Shown: positions 8,416-16,861 of the stretch, in pieces
Numbering within the stretch: the stretch's first letter is position 1
Layout: each line of letters opens with the position of its first letter
NCBI RefSeq assembly: GCF_001613425.1
Contig: NZ_BDCI01000045.1
Span: 1 to 64,000 of the forward strand
Reading direction: 5' to 3'
Source: Nocardia vulneris
GTDB taxonomy: Bacteria; Actinomycetota; Actinomycetes; Mycobacteriales; Mycobacteriaceae
DNA length: 64,000 bases
The notes under the pieces: generated by a model
What the model saw: only the letters and a program-made list of their open reading frames with translations
Database searches by the model: none
What the model was told of the DNA's origin: nothing
Position numbers and translations under genes: made by a program

Positions 8416-9060
8416 TCAGTCGACGGTGCGGACGCCGGCCAACGCCGCGGCGGCGATGTCGTGCAGGTGGGCGGTGGCGCGACGCCAACGGCGTTGGGCG
8501 CGTTCGTTGTCCGGGTCGATGAAATTGGAGACGAGGATGCCGCGCAGGGCATCCATCGCCGTGTAGATGAAATCGCGGGCTTCCTTACGCCGGATCTCGT
8601 CGGGGACGAAGCGGGCGACGGCCATCAGGACGGCGTTGTTGACGAACGGCTCGACCTTCTCCATCGCGGCGGCGAGCACGGGGTCGGTGCGGCCCGCCAC
8701 CCACAGTTCGACGGTGGCGATGAACAGCGGGCCCTGGTGCAGTTCCCACAGGAACTCCAGCGCCGCCCCGACCGGGTCGTCACCGCGCTCGACCTTGGCC
8801 ATCTCCCGCATCGCGGTCTCGGCCCGCAGCTGCGCGAGATGGCTGATCGCGGCGACCACCAGGTCGGTCTTGGAGCCGAAGTGATGCACCTGCGCACCGC
8901 GGGTGACGCCGGCACGTTCGGCGACCCGCGGTGTGGTCGTGCCCGCGTAGCCGTACTCGACCAGACAGTCGATGGTCGCGTCGAGCAACCGCGTGCGCAT
9001 CTCGGTGCTGCGTTGCTCCTGGGTGCGGCGCTGCGGTTTCGCGACTTCGATCCTGGCCAT
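8416..9060 (-). CDS. TetR/AcrR-family regulator, likely repressor of the thiolase operon
   Basis: This 214-residue protein has an N-terminal TetR helix-turn-helix (about 20-66: TTTPRVAERAGVTRGAQVHHFGSKTDLV) and an all-helical ligand domain. Its ATG is preceded within 40 bp by the perfect-armed palindrome at 9078-9095. A near copy of that palindrome lies before the beta-oxidation-like operon at 6299-6316. The simplest reading is autoregulation plus control of the thiolase operon, with an acyl-CoA or related ligand as inducer; the ligand is inference only. It is convergent with the permease and follows the MFS gene. Confidence 0.88.
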   Translation of the reverse strand: MARIEVAKPQRRTQEQRSTEMRTRLLDATIDCLVEYGYAGTTTPRVAERAGVTRGAQVHHFGSKTDLVVAAISHLAQLRAETAMREMAKVERGDDPVGAALEFLWELHQGPLFIATVELWVAGRTDPVLAAAMEKVEPFVNNAVLMAVARFVPDEIRRKEARDFIYTAMDALRGILVSNFIDPDNERAQRRWRRATAHLHDIAAAALAGVRTVD

Positions 9061-9077
9061 CCGGCGATTCTACACTT

Positions 9078-9095
9078 ACATACAGCTCTGTATGT
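9078..9095. promoter_or_regulatory. TetR autoregulatory operator (palindrome)
   Basis: ACATACAG-CT-CTGTATGT has perfect 8-bp arms and a 2-bp spacer. It sits 18 bp upstream of the TetR start and is shared with the thiolase promoter. Confidence 0.75.
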
Positions 9096-9112
9096 TCAGG
9101 TGCGGCGCACCG

Positions 9113-10351
9113 TCAGGCGATCAGCGCCGCCGCCGCGACGAGGCGCGCATCGCGGCGGGCCGCCCAGACGGTGACGGCGAACAGCACCACGCCGATCACG
9201 GCGAGGCCCGCGCCGACCATGGCGGGCGCGGTGTAGCCGAGCCCGGCCGCGATCACGGCGCCGCCCAGCCAGGCGCCCGCGGCGTTGGCGATGTTCAGCG
9301 CGGCATGGTTCAACGCGGCGGCCAGCGTCTGCGCCTCGTGCGCCACATCCATCAGCCTGGTCTGCAAGCCGGGGGCGAGCGACGCGCCACTCGCGCCGAC
9401 CAGGAACGCGCCGATCGCCGCGGTGTACGGATTGTGCGCCGCCGCAACGAATCCGGCGAGGATGACGGCCATGCCGATCATGGCGAAGTAGATCGCGCGA
9501 TCCACGCCGCGGTCGGCGAGCACGCCGCCGACGATATTGCCGACCACCATGCCGACGCCGAACAGCATCAGCACCAGCGGAACCAGGCCGGCGGACATGC
9601 CGGCGACGCCGGTGAGCGTCGTGGTGATGTAGGTGTAGACGGCGAACATGCCGCCGAAGCCGATCGCGCCGACCAGCAGGGTCAGCAGCACCTGGGGACG
9701 ACGCAGCGCGCCGAGTTCGGTGACGGGATTGGTCATCGTGATGCCGGTGAGTTCCGGGACGAACTTGATCAGTGCGGCGACGGTCGCCAGCCCGATCACG
9801 GCGACCACGACGTAGGCGTCGCGCCAGCCGAGATGCTGGCCCAGCCAGGTCGCAGCAGGAACGCCGACAACATTGGCGGCGCTCAACCCGAGCATAACCG
9901 CGGCGACCGCTTTCGCGCGCTGCCCCACCGGAGCGAGGGTGGCGGCGGCGAGCGAGGCGACGCCGAAGTACGCGCCGTGCGGCAGACCGGAGACGAACCG
10001 CGCGGCCACCAGCGTGCCGAAGGTCGGTGCCAGCACGGTCGCGATGTTGCCCAGCGTGAACGCCGCCATCAACGCGATGAGCAGTTTCTTCCGGGACACC
10101 CGCGCGCACAGCGCGGCGATGACCGGCGCGCCGATCACCACCCCGAGCGCGTACGCGGAGACGGCGTGTCCCGCGGTCGGTTCGGAGACGCCCATCGCGT
10201 GGGCGATATTGGGCAGCAGGCCCATGGTGACGAATTCTGTTGTGCCGATGCCGAATCCGCCGAGAGCCAGCGCGAGCATGGCCGGAATATGCCAGCTCGT
10301 CCGCTCAGCCTCGGGGCGTGCGGGTACCTGGGTGGCGAGTGGGGTGGTCAC
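9113..10351 (-). CDS. MFS transporter, DHA1 family
   Basis: This 412-residue membrane protein has 12 predicted helices and the drug:H+ antiporter-1 pattern: GGFGIGTTEFVTMGLLP in TM1, a loop-2/3 region RVSRKKLL, and SGLPHGAYFGVASLAAATL in TM4. It resembles the AraJ/YdhP branch of efflux permeases; the substrate is unknown. I take GTG at 10349-10351 as start because it overlaps (GTGA) the stop of a three-codon ORF that has an ideal ribosome site. An in-frame GTG at 10411 would add 20 residues. It is transcribed toward the TetR gene, 52 bp away, and may be co-transcribed with it. Confidence 0.85.
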   Translation of the reverse strand: MTTPLATQVPARPEAERTSWHIPAMLALALGGFGIGTTEFVTMGLLPNIAHAMGVSEPTAGHAVSAYALGVVIGAPVIAALCARVSRKKLLIALMAAFTLGNIATVLAPTFGTLVAARFVSGLPHGAYFGVASLAAATLAPVGQRAKAVAAVMLGLSAANVVGVPAATWLGQHLGWRDAYVVVAVIGLATVAALIKFVPELTGITMTNPVTELGALRRPQVLLTLLVGAIGFGGMFAVYTYITTTLTGVAGMSAGLVPLVLMLFGVGMVVGNIVGGVLADRGVDRAIYFAMIGMAVILAGFVAAAHNPYTAAIGAFLVGASGASLAPGLQTRLMDVAHEAQTLAAALNHAALNIANAAGAWLGGAVIAAGLGYTAPAMVGAGLAVIGVVLFAVTVWAARRDARLVAAAALIA

Positions 10352-10359
10352 GTATTCAT
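10348..10359 (-). CDS. possible three-codon coupling ORF (M-N-T)
   Basis: On the minus strand GGGAGG (10366-10371) is followed after six bases by ATG AAT ACG TGA. The TGA overlaps the GTG of the MFS gene (GTGA). A ribosome loaded at the good site would terminate exactly on the MFS start. No protein function is implied. Confidence 0.35.
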   Translation of the reverse strand: MNT

Positions 10360-10458
10360 GAAACGCCTCCCGCGGCGGTTTCGCTTCCCGAGTAAACGTG
10401 AGTTGAAACACCTTTAGTTCGAGAAAACATGCAGGTCAGCAGGAAAAATCGCCCAATT

Positions 10459-10473
10459 TGGACGCGCCGTCCA
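10459..10473. promoter_or_regulatory. inverted repeat upstream of the MFS gene
   Basis: TGGACG-CGC-CGTCCA is a perfect 6-bp-armed palindrome in the gap between the MFS start and the end of the AraC-type gene. It is a candidate operator with no regulator assigned. Confidence 0.35.
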
Positions 10474-10645
10474 TTCGACCTGGCAATTTTCATTCGGAAA
10501 CACTCGCGTACCCCGAGCGCACCTCCCGACGCCCCCACCGAATGTGCGCGGCGTCATCCCGCCTCCGGTTCGGTTCCGCCGACGAGCAATTCGGGCTGCC
10601 GGACCTCCGCCAGGGTTCAGCCGCGGCAGCTCACGGCGCCAGCGT

Positions 10646-11644
10646 TCACGCCGCAGGGGGTTCGCGGAGTTCGAAGGTGCGGCGGTATTCCGCGGGCGTC
10701 ACGCCGACCACGGCGGCGAAGTGCCTGCGCAGGTTGGCGGCGGTGCCGAGGCCGCACATCCGGCTGACCCGATCGATGGGGTGATCGGTGGACTCGAGCA
10801 GCGATTGCGCGCGGGCCAGGCGCTGGGTCAGCAACCACTGTTTCGGCGTCACCCCGATCGACTGCTGTACGCGGCGATGGAAGGTGCGCGGGCTCATCGC
10901 GGCGCGGGCAGCGAGCTGGTCGACGGTGAGCGGCTCGGCGAGGTGGGCGCCGGCCCATTCGAGCGCGGGTCCGAGATCTGCGGCGGCCCGCGCCGTAACG
11001 GACAGGTCGACGAACTGGGCCTGTCCCCCGGCGCGGTTCGGCGGCACCATCAGCCGCCTGGCCAGCCGGTTCGCCACGGCCGCCCCGAAATCGCGACGCA
11101 CCAGATGCAGCGAGAGATCCAGCGCGGCGGTCATTCCCGAGCTGGTGAGGATGTCCCCGTCGTCCACATAGAGCGCCGATCCGTCCACGTCGACGGCGGG
11201 AAAGCGCCGAGCCAGGATCGCTGCGTGCTCCCAGCCCACGGTGGCCCGCCTGCCGTCGAGCAGACCCGCGGCGGCCAGTACGAAGGTGCCGTTGCACAGC
11301 GCGACCATCCGCGCGCCGCGCCGATGCGCCGCGACGAGGGCGTCGATCAGTTCGGGCGGCACCGGGCGGTTGTCGGTCGTGCAGTCGTAGGCGATCGACG
11401 GGATGAAAACCGTATCGGCCGCGACCAGTTCGGCCACGCCGTACTCGGCGCGCAGGAAGGCGCCGTGCCCGATTGCCGATTCGGCCGTGCCGGGCAGGAC
11501 CGAGCAGATTCGCAGCTCGTACCAGTCCTCGGCGATATCGGGCTGCGGTGTGCCGAAGATCGAGGCGAGCACGCCGAGTTCGTAGAGGTCCCAGGGATGC
11601 ATCGCACCGGGCGTGACGGCGATGGCGACGGTGCGGCCGGTCAT
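10646..11644 (-). CDS. GlxA/FtrA-type transcriptional regulator (DJ-1/PfpI + AraC)
   Basis: This 332-residue protein has an N-terminal DJ-1/PfpI (class I glutamine amidotransferase-like) domain (about 1-180) with the nucleophile-elbow segment MVALCNGTFVLAAAGLLDG. Two AraC helix-turn-helix motifs follow (about 225-325: LTVDQLAARAAMSPRTFHRRVQQ and a second before VGVTPAEYRRTF). Such proteins are usually activators in amine, choline or glycine-betaine metabolism. The ATG at 11642-11644 was chosen because upstream in-frame sequence has no conserved character. It is divergent from the imine-reductase-like gene, its most likely target. Confidence 0.9.
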   Translation of the reverse strand: MTGRTVAIAVTPGAMHPWDLYELGVLASIFGTPQPDIAEDWYELRICSVLPGTAESAIGHGAFLRAEYGVAELVAADTVFIPSIAYDCTTDNRPVPPELIDALVAAHRRGARMVALCNGTFVLAAAGLLDGRRATVGWEHAAILARRFPAVDVDGSALYVDDGDILTSSGMTAALDLSLHLVRRDFGAAVANRLARRLMVPPNRAGGQAQFVDLSVTARAAADLGPALEWAGAHLAEPLTVDQLAARAAMSPRTFHRRVQQSIGVTPKQWLLTQRLARAQSLLESTDHPIDRVSRMCGLGTAANLRRHFAAVVGVTPAEYRRTFELREPPAA

Positions 11645-11771
11645 GCCGCCCAGGATATGGCAGGAAGCGTGCGCCGACGGTCGGTCCTGCCACTCGTGCG
11701 ACACGACCCGACCGCGAAGACTGGGACGCGGGCGCCCACCCGACACTCACACAGATCTACGGAGGAAACGC

Positions 11772-12662
11772 ATGACCAGCGAAAAGCGCACGCGGATAAC
11801 GGTGCTCGGACTCGGGCGGATGGGCTCGGCGATCGCCGGACGCTACCTGGCCGCCGGCTATCCGACCACGGTGTGGAACCGGACGCCGGGCCGCGCGCCG
11901 CAACTGGACGAGCGGGGCGCGCACCGCGCCGCGACGCTCGCCGACGCGCTCGCGGCGAGCGAACTGATCATCGTCTCGCACGTCGACACGCCCGGCGTGG
12001 CGGCGCTGCTGGAGACCGTTCCCGGCACGCTGGCGGGACGCACGGTGCTGAACGTCTCGACGGGCCGCCCCGACGACGCTCGAGCGCTCGCGGCGCGGAT
12101 CGCCGAGCGGCGGGGCCACTTTCTCGATGGTGCGATTCTCGGCATGCCCGCGACCGTGGGCACCGCGGCCACGCTCGTTCCCTACAGCGGGTCGGCCGAA
12201 GCCGCGGACACCTACGCCGCGGTGATCGCGGAGCTGGGCGCCACCACCTATCTCGGGGCCGACACCGGCCTGGCGGCCTTGCACGACATGGCGGTGCTCG
12301 CGGGCATGTACGGACTGTTCGGCGGTTTCTTCCACGCGGCGGCGATGCTCGGCGGCGCACCGGCCACCGTGCACGGACTCACCGCCGACTTCCTGGTGCC
12401 CTGGCTGCGTGCGCTGCTCGACGTGCTACCGGCCCTCGCCGCCGAAATCGACGCGGACGAGTTCGCACCGACCTTCGCGAGCATCGCGGAGATGGGTTCG
12501 GTGCTGGAAACGATCCGCGGCGTGAGTCGCGAGCAAGGCGTGCCCACCGACCTGCTGGACCCGTTGCAGCGCCTGCTCGACGTGAGCGCCGAACGCGGTC
12601 TCGGCGCGGAGAACTTCCCCCGCGCCGCCACGGTGCTGCGCGACCACACCGTCGCGGCCTGA
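11772..12662 (+). CDS. NAD(P)-dependent imine reductase-like oxidoreductase
   Basis: This 296-residue protein opens with the beta-hydroxyacid dehydrogenase Rossmann motif VLGLGRMGSAIAGRYLAAG and an NRT segment that typically selects NADPH. An all-helical dimerisation domain follows. The middle segment FLDGAILGMPATVGTAAT and the C-terminal half (ALHDMAVLAGMYGLFGGFFHA) resemble imine reductases rather than 3-hydroxyisobutyrate dehydrogenases, because the usual catalytic lysine motif GxxGxGxxxKxxxN is missing. GGAGG lies at 11761-11765 before ATG 11772. The natural substrate is unknown. Confidence 0.82.
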   Translation: MTSEKRTRITVLGLGRMGSAIAGRYLAAGYPTTVWNRTPGRAPQLDERGAHRAATLADALAASELIIVSHVDTPGVAALLETVPGTLAGRTVLNVSTGRPDDARALAARIAERRGHFLDGAILGMPATVGTAATLVPYSGSAEAADTYAAVIAELGATTYLGADTGLAALHDMAVLAGMYGLFGGFFHAAAMLGGAPATVHGLTADFLVPWLRALLDVLPALAAEIDADEFAPTFASIAEMGSVLETIRGVSREQGVPTDLLDPLQRLLDVSAERGLGAENFPRAATVLRDHTVAA

Positions 12663-12675
12663 CCGGAAAACAGTC

Positions 12676-12710
12676 CGGGCACCCGTACCACCGTGTGGTG
12701 CGGGTGCCCG
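12676..12710. terminator. bidirectional terminator
   Basis: A 15-bp stem with one mismatch (CGGGCACCCGTACCA / TGGTGCGGGTGCCCG) lies between the convergent imine-reductase-like gene and icd. Confidence 0.7.
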
Positions 12711-12762
12711 TAGAGTCGTCCCCGGCGCCGGATTCGCTTCCAGCGCCGGGACATTCAGCTGG

Positions 12763-13980
12763 TCAGCGCAGGGCGCGGGCCAGGTTGGCGTCCAGCGCGC
12801 CGAGGAATTCCTCGGTGCTCAGGTAGCCCTGATCGCCGCCGACGAGCAGCGCGAGATCCTTGGTCATCTGGCCGCCCTCGACGGTCTTGATGACGACATC
12901 CTCGAGGGTCTGCGAGAAGCCGATCACCTCGGGGGTGTTGTCCAGCTTGCCGCGGTGCTCGAGCCCGCGCGTCCAGGCGAAGATCGACGCGATCGGGTTG
13001 GTCGAGGTCGGCTTGCCCTGCTGGTGCTGACGGTAGTGCCGGGTGACGGTGCCGTGCGCGGCCTCCGCCTCGCAGGTCTTGCCGTCCGGGGTCAGCAGCA
13101 CCGAGGTCATCAGGCCGAGCGAACCGAAGCCCTGGGCCACGGTGTCGGACTGTACGTCGCCGTCGTAGTTCTTACAGGCCCAGACGTAACCGCCCTCCCA
13201 CTTCATGGAGGAGGCGACCATGTCGTCGATGAGGCGGTGCTCGTAGGTCAGGCCCGCCGCGTCGAACTGGGTCTTGAACTCGGCGTCGAAGATGTCCTGG
13301 AACGTGTCCTTGAACATGCCGTCGTAGGCCTTGAGGATGGTGTTCTTCGTGGAGAGGTACACCGGGTAGTTCTGCTGCAGGCCGTAGTTGAACGAGGCGC
13401 GCGCGAAATCGATGATCGAGTTCTTGAAGTTGTACATGCCCATGACGACGCCGCCGTCCTCGGGCATCTTCACGACCTCGTGCTGGATCGGCTCGCTGCC
13501 GTCCTCCGGCGTGAAGGTCACGGTGACCGTGCCCGCCTGATACACCTTGAAATCGGTGGCGCGGTACTGGTCGCCGAACGCGTGCCGGCCGATGATGATC
13601 GGCTTGGTCCAGCCGGGCACCAGGCGCGGGACGTTGGAGATGATGATCGGGGCGCGGAAGATGGTGCCGCCGAGGATGTTGCGGATGGTGCCGTTGGGCG
13701 AGCGCCACATCTTCTTCAGGCCGAATTCCTTGACGCGGGCCTCGTCCGGCGTGATGGTGGCGCATTTGACGCCGACGCCGTGGCGCTTGATCGCCTCGGC
13801 GGCATCGATGGTGACCTGGTCGTCTGTCTTGTCCCGGTACTCGATGCCCAGGTCGTAGTACTCGAGGTTCACGTCGAGATACGGATGGATCAGCTTGTCC
13901 TTGATGAACTGCCAGATGATCCGGGTCATCTCGTCGCCGTCGAGTTCGACGACGGTGCCTTCAACCTTGATCTTGGACAT
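12763..13980 (-). CDS. icd: NADP-dependent isocitrate dehydrogenase
   Basis: This 405-residue protein is the dimeric, eukaryote-like isocitrate dehydrogenase that converts isocitrate to 2-oxoglutarate with NADP+ in the TCA cycle. Visible signatures are VELDGDEMTRIIWQFIKDKL at the N-terminus, the substrate loop KMWRSPNGTIRNILGG and NVPRLVPGW, the metal-binding segment NYDGDVQSDTVAQGFGSLGLM, and EAAHGTVTRHYR near the C-terminus. Length is typical. It stands alone, with 349 bp upstream containing no gene and a shared terminator downstream. Confidence 0.97.
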   Translation of the reverse strand: MSKIKVEGTVVELDGDEMTRIIWQFIKDKLIHPYLDVNLEYYDLGIEYRDKTDDQVTIDAAEAIKRHGVGVKCATITPDEARVKEFGLKKMWRSPNGTIRNILGGTIFRAPIIISNVPRLVPGWTKPIIIGRHAFGDQYRATDFKVYQAGTVTVTFTPEDGSEPIQHEVVKMPEDGGVVMGMYNFKNSIIDFARASFNYGLQQNYPVYLSTKNTILKAYDGMFKDTFQDIFDAEFKTQFDAAGLTYEHRLIDDMVASSMKWEGGYVWACKNYDGDVQSDTVAQGFGSLGLMTSVLLTPDGKTCEAEAAHGTVTRHYRQHQQGKPTSTNPIASIFAWTRGLEHRGKLDNTPEVIGFSQTLEDVVIKTVEGGQMTKDLALLVGGDQGYLSTEEFLGALDANLARALR

Positions 13981-14329
13981 GGATCTTCGTGTCCTCCTAG
14001 GATGGTGCCCTCATTGCACGGCCAGGCGAACACGCTTGTGAGCGGACCCCAGCTGTTCCAACAGACAACGTATATGCCCCGCGTTGTCCGCGAGACGTGT
14101 GGTGCAAACAAGACAAGCGTACTGCTGCCGCCGTTCGCGGTGTGCGGGCAGCCCCCCGAGTGAGAAACCCCACGAACTTACTGACTGGTAGTTCCCAGCG
14201 CAATTCGCCGGTTGGCCCCGGCGTCGCGCACCGGCGGCTACGGCGCAATGCGCAGGTCGCCCGCGTCCCCCACGATAGGTCCGCGGACCGCCGCCTGGCG
14301 ATCCGCGGACCGAGTCGTTATCCAGATGA
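13981..14329. other. intergenic region upstream of icd
   Basis: This gap contains the icd promoter region and, at its far end, the DHA2 terminator at 14278-14311. I see no convincing gene. Confidence 0.6.
14278..14311 (-). terminator. terminator of the DHA2 exporter gene
   Basis: GGTCCGCGGA at 14278-14287 pairs perfectly with TCCGCGGACC at 14302-14311 around a 14-nt loop, 18 bp past the exporter stop. The left arm is itself part of a 12-bp palindrome. Confidence 0.6.
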
Positions 14330-15826
14330 TCAGACCCCGACGTGCACCGGGCGCGCCGCGTCGTCGGCGCCCTCGATCAGGTTCGCCGGCCGGTCCCGGA
14401 TCATCAGCCAGATCACCGGGATGGCGGCGAGGAAGAATCCGGCACCGACATAGAACGCCACGTCGTAGCTGTGGATCGAAGCGCGGGCGAGCAGGTTGTC
14501 CAGCGTCGCGTGGCTCTCGGCGTAGCTCTTGGCCGTCTGCACCGAAATGGTCGTCAGCAGGGCCGTGCCGACCGCGCCACCGACCTGCTGCGCCGCGTTC
14601 AGCAGCGCACTGGCCACACCCGAATCCGCTTCTTCCACCTGATGCAGCGCGACGGTCTGCATGCCGACGAACAGCGGGCCCATGCCGAGCGCGATGAGCA
14701 GCTGCGCGGGCAGCACGCTGGTCGCGTAGCCGTCCCCGAAACCGAGCTGGGCCAGCCACAGCAGGCCGAGCACGCCGAGCACGGCACCGGCCACCATCAG
14801 CGGCCGCGGACCGAGCTTCGGCAGCAGCGCGCTGGTCACGCCCGCGGAGATCGCGATGCCCGCGGGGAACGGCAGGAACGCGAAGCCCGCCTTCAGCGAC
14901 GAGTAGCCGAGCGTGATCTGGAAGTAGTAGCTCAGGAACAGGAACATCGCGAACATGGCGATCGGCACCAGCAGCGCGGCGAGGAACGCGCCGCCCCGGT
15001 TGATCTCACCCGGAATATGCAGCGGCAGCAGCGGATTCGCCGAGCGGCGCTCGATCGCGACGAACGCGATCAGCAGCGCGGCCCCGGCCACCAGCAGGCC
15101 GAGCGTGCTGCCCGCCAGCCAGCCGTCGTCGGCGGCCCGGCTGAAGCCGTACACGATCGCGATCAGGCCGAGGGTGACGGTGACGGCGCCGGGCACGTCG
15201 TAGCCACCGGTCCGGGGTGTCGGCACATCTTTGACCGCCCAGGCCAGCGCGCCGACCAGAGCGAGCAGCGCGATCGGGGTGTTCACCAGCAGGCACCAGC
15301 GCCACGAGGCGTATTCGGTGAGCGCGCCGCCGGCGATCAGGCCGAGCGCGGCGCCACCGGCGGAGATGCCCGCGAACAGGCCGAAGGCCTTGGCCCGCTC
15401 ACCGGGTTCGGTGAAGGTCACCGAGAGCAGCGAGAGCGCGGCCGGCGCGAGCAACGCCGCGAACGCACCCTGCAGGGCACGCCCGGCGAACATCTCGGCC
15501 CCGTTCTGCGCGAGACCGGCAAGTGCCGACGCGGCCGCGAAGCCGATCAGGCCGACGATGAAGATCCGCCGTCGGCCGAGGTAGTCGGCCAGCCGACCGC
15601 CGAGCAGCAGCAGGCCGCCGAAGATCAGCGTGTACGCCGTGAGCATCCACTGCTTGTTGCCGTCGCTGATGCCCAGGTCCTGCTGCGCGAAGGGCAGCGA
15701 GATCGTCACGATGGTGGCGTCGAGCACCACCATGAGCTGGGCCAACGCGATGACGCCGAGGGCGAACCAGCGCGCTGAACTGCCTTGTTTTTCTGGAACT
15801 GCTACCGCTGTCGCAGTGTCGGTCAC
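14330..15826 (-). CDS. MFS drug exporter, DHA2 family (14 TM)
   Basis: This 498-residue membrane protein has about 14 helices and the DHA2 features: ALAQLMVVLDATIVTISLP (motif D1) in TM1, GGRLADYLGRRRIFIVG (motif A), and a long segment with LGFAFLPFP-like proline/glycine content. EmrB/LfrA/QacA-type pumps export dyes, antibiotics or cationic compounds by proton antiport. GTG at 15824-15826 is preferred because GAGGGAG lies just upstream; the ATG five codons earlier overlaps that site. It is divergent from a TetR gene, the classic arrangement of a drug-inducible pump. Confidence 0.9.
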   Translation of the reverse strand: MTDTATAVAVPEKQGSSARWFALGVIALAQLMVVLDATIVTISLPFAQQDLGISDGNKQWMLTAYTLIFGGLLLLGGRLADYLGRRRIFIVGLIGFAAASALAGLAQNGAEMFAGRALQGAFAALLAPAALSLLSVTFTEPGERAKAFGLFAGISAGGAALGLIAGGALTEYASWRWCLLVNTPIALLALVGALAWAVKDVPTPRTGGYDVPGAVTVTLGLIAIVYGFSRAADDGWLAGSTLGLLVAGAALLIAFVAIERRSANPLLPLHIPGEINRGGAFLAALLVPIAMFAMFLFLSYYFQITLGYSSLKAGFAFLPFPAGIAISAGVTSALLPKLGPRPLMVAGAVLGVLGLLWLAQLGFGDGYATSVLPAQLLIALGMGPLFVGMQTVALHQVEEADSGVASALLNAAQQVGGAVGTALLTTISVQTAKSYAESHATLDNLLARASIHSYDVAFYVGAGFFLAAIPVIWLMIRDRPANLIEGADDAARPVHVGV

Positions 15827-15869
15827 TGTCTTCTCCCTCATTTCTCAGTGGAGCCATCCTGACATCGCG

Positions 15870-15908
15870 CGACATTTGGCGTCAAGAGAAAAATGTCGTA
15901 TCACGACA
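15870..15908. promoter_or_regulatory. candidate TetR operators between exporter and regulator
   Basis: Two overlapping inverted repeats lie in the 130-bp divergent gap: CGACATTT/AAATGTCG (15870-15877 and 15891-15898) and the perfect TGTCGT-ATC-ACGACA (15894-15908). They are probable sites for the adjacent TetR protein. Confidence 0.6.
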
Positions 15909-15956
15909 GTTGTCCGTTAATGACACGATCCGGCCCGATTGCGATAGCATGGACGT

Positions 15957-16661
15957 ATGCTCGAGTCACCGACGCCGACGAGTGCGAACACCGCGGTCCC
16001 CGCGCCGCAACCCCACCCCGGCCTGCGCGAGCGGAAGAAGCAGCAGACGCGGTTGCGCATCATCGAAGTCGGCCTGAACCTGTGCGACGCACAGGGATTC
16101 GACGCCACCACGATCGAACAGATCGCCAACGCGGCCGATATCTCGCCGCGCACCATCAACCGGTACTTCGAGAGCAAGGAAGACATCGTCCTCGGGCCGG
16201 TGGTCGACTTCGGCGCGGCCGTCGCGGAAACCCTGCGCGAACTGCCGCGCACCGGGAACGAACTGCACGCGCTGCGCGAAGCTTTCCTGCAGGTCGTCGA
16301 CCGCGCGTCGACGAACGACAGCACCGACCCGGTGACCTTCCGCCAGTTCCAGCAGATGCGGCGGATCATGCGCAGCAGCGCCGCGGTCAGCACCCGCAGC
16401 ATCGACCACGCCGAGAGCAAGAACGTCGCGATCGCGAGCGTGCTCGCCGAACGGCTCGACACCACACCCGACGCACTGCCGGTACGGCTCATCCTGGGCG
16501 CCTGGCAGCTGATCGGGCACGTCGGCATGGAATGTCAGGAGGCAGTCTTCGACGACGATGATCTCGAGGGCGCGGCCCAGGCCTCGCGCGCGGCGTTCAC
16601 CACGACATTCGACGAGTTCCTGCGCCTGTGCAGCGGCAGCGGCAGCGCCGCCGCGGGGTGA
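15957..16661 (+). CDS. TetR-family regulator of the DHA2 exporter
   Basis: This 234-residue protein has the HTH TTIEQIANAADISPRTINRYFESKEDIV at about 55-82 and an N-terminal basic lead (RERKKQQTRLRIIEVGLNLCDAQGF). The C-terminal domain ends in a Gly/Ser/Ala-rich tail. The NRYFESKED form is typical of the mycobacterial/nocardial efflux-repressor subgroup. It is divergent from the DHA2 pump with palindromes between them, so local repression is the simplest model. The ATG at 15957 has only a weak ribosome site (possibly near-leaderless). Confidence 0.88.
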   Translation: MLESPTPTSANTAVPAPQPHPGLRERKKQQTRLRIIEVGLNLCDAQGFDATTIEQIANAADISPRTINRYFESKEDIVLGPVVDFGAAVAETLRELPRTGNELHALREAFLQVVDRASTNDSTDPVTFRQFQQMRRIMRSSAAVSTRSIDHAESKNVAIASVLAERLDTTPDALPVRLILGAWQLIGHVGMECQEAVFDDDDLEGAAQASRAAFTTTFDEFLRLCSGSGSAAAG

Positions 16662-16702
16662 GGTTGCGGCGGGCGCGGGCGCGCCGGTTATGATCGCCGT
16701 CA

Positions 16703-16815
16703 GGTCATGAGTACCAGCGCCAAGCCCCGGCTCGCTGGTCGGCAACCCTCCAGCAGCGGTGGGGTGCTCCGGGTGATGACCCGGCTCTCGACGGTCGAGA
16801 GCAAGCGCGCTTCCA
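16703..16815 (+). ncRNA. SAM-IV riboswitch
   Basis: The segment GGTCATGAGTACCAGCGCCA, the CCCCGGCTCGCTGGTCGGCAACCCTCC stretch (16724-16752), GCGGTGGGGTGCTCC and the closing GGGTGATGACC (16771-16782) reproduce the SAM-IV core. GGTCAT pairs with ATGACC as P1. A further hairpin, GCTCTCGA/TCGAGAGC (16784-16802), follows as in the SAM-IV 3' extension. SAM-IV elements are known upstream of metY-type genes in actinomycetes, including Mycobacterium, and turn expression down when S-adenosylmethionine is plentiful. The 3' boundary is approximate. Confidence 0.9.
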
Positions 16816-16828
16816 GGAGGTTCCCGAA

Positions 16829-16861
16829 ATGTGTTGTTGTTCTTCGCCTGCGCCCCGATAA
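16829..16861 (+). CDS. polycysteine leader peptide MCCCSSPAPR
   Basis: ATG 16829 is followed by three consecutive TGT codons and a TAA at 16859, giving the ten-residue peptide MCCCSSPAPR. A perfect AGGAGG (16815-16820) lies eight bases upstream. It sits between the SAM-IV riboswitch and metY, with 45 bp from its stop to the metY start. Polycysteine upstream ORFs that attenuate sulfur genes according to cysteine supply are known in mycobacteria. By analogy, stalling at the cysteine codons would set expression of metY. The regulatory direction is inference. Confidence 0.8.
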   Translation: MCCCSSPAPR

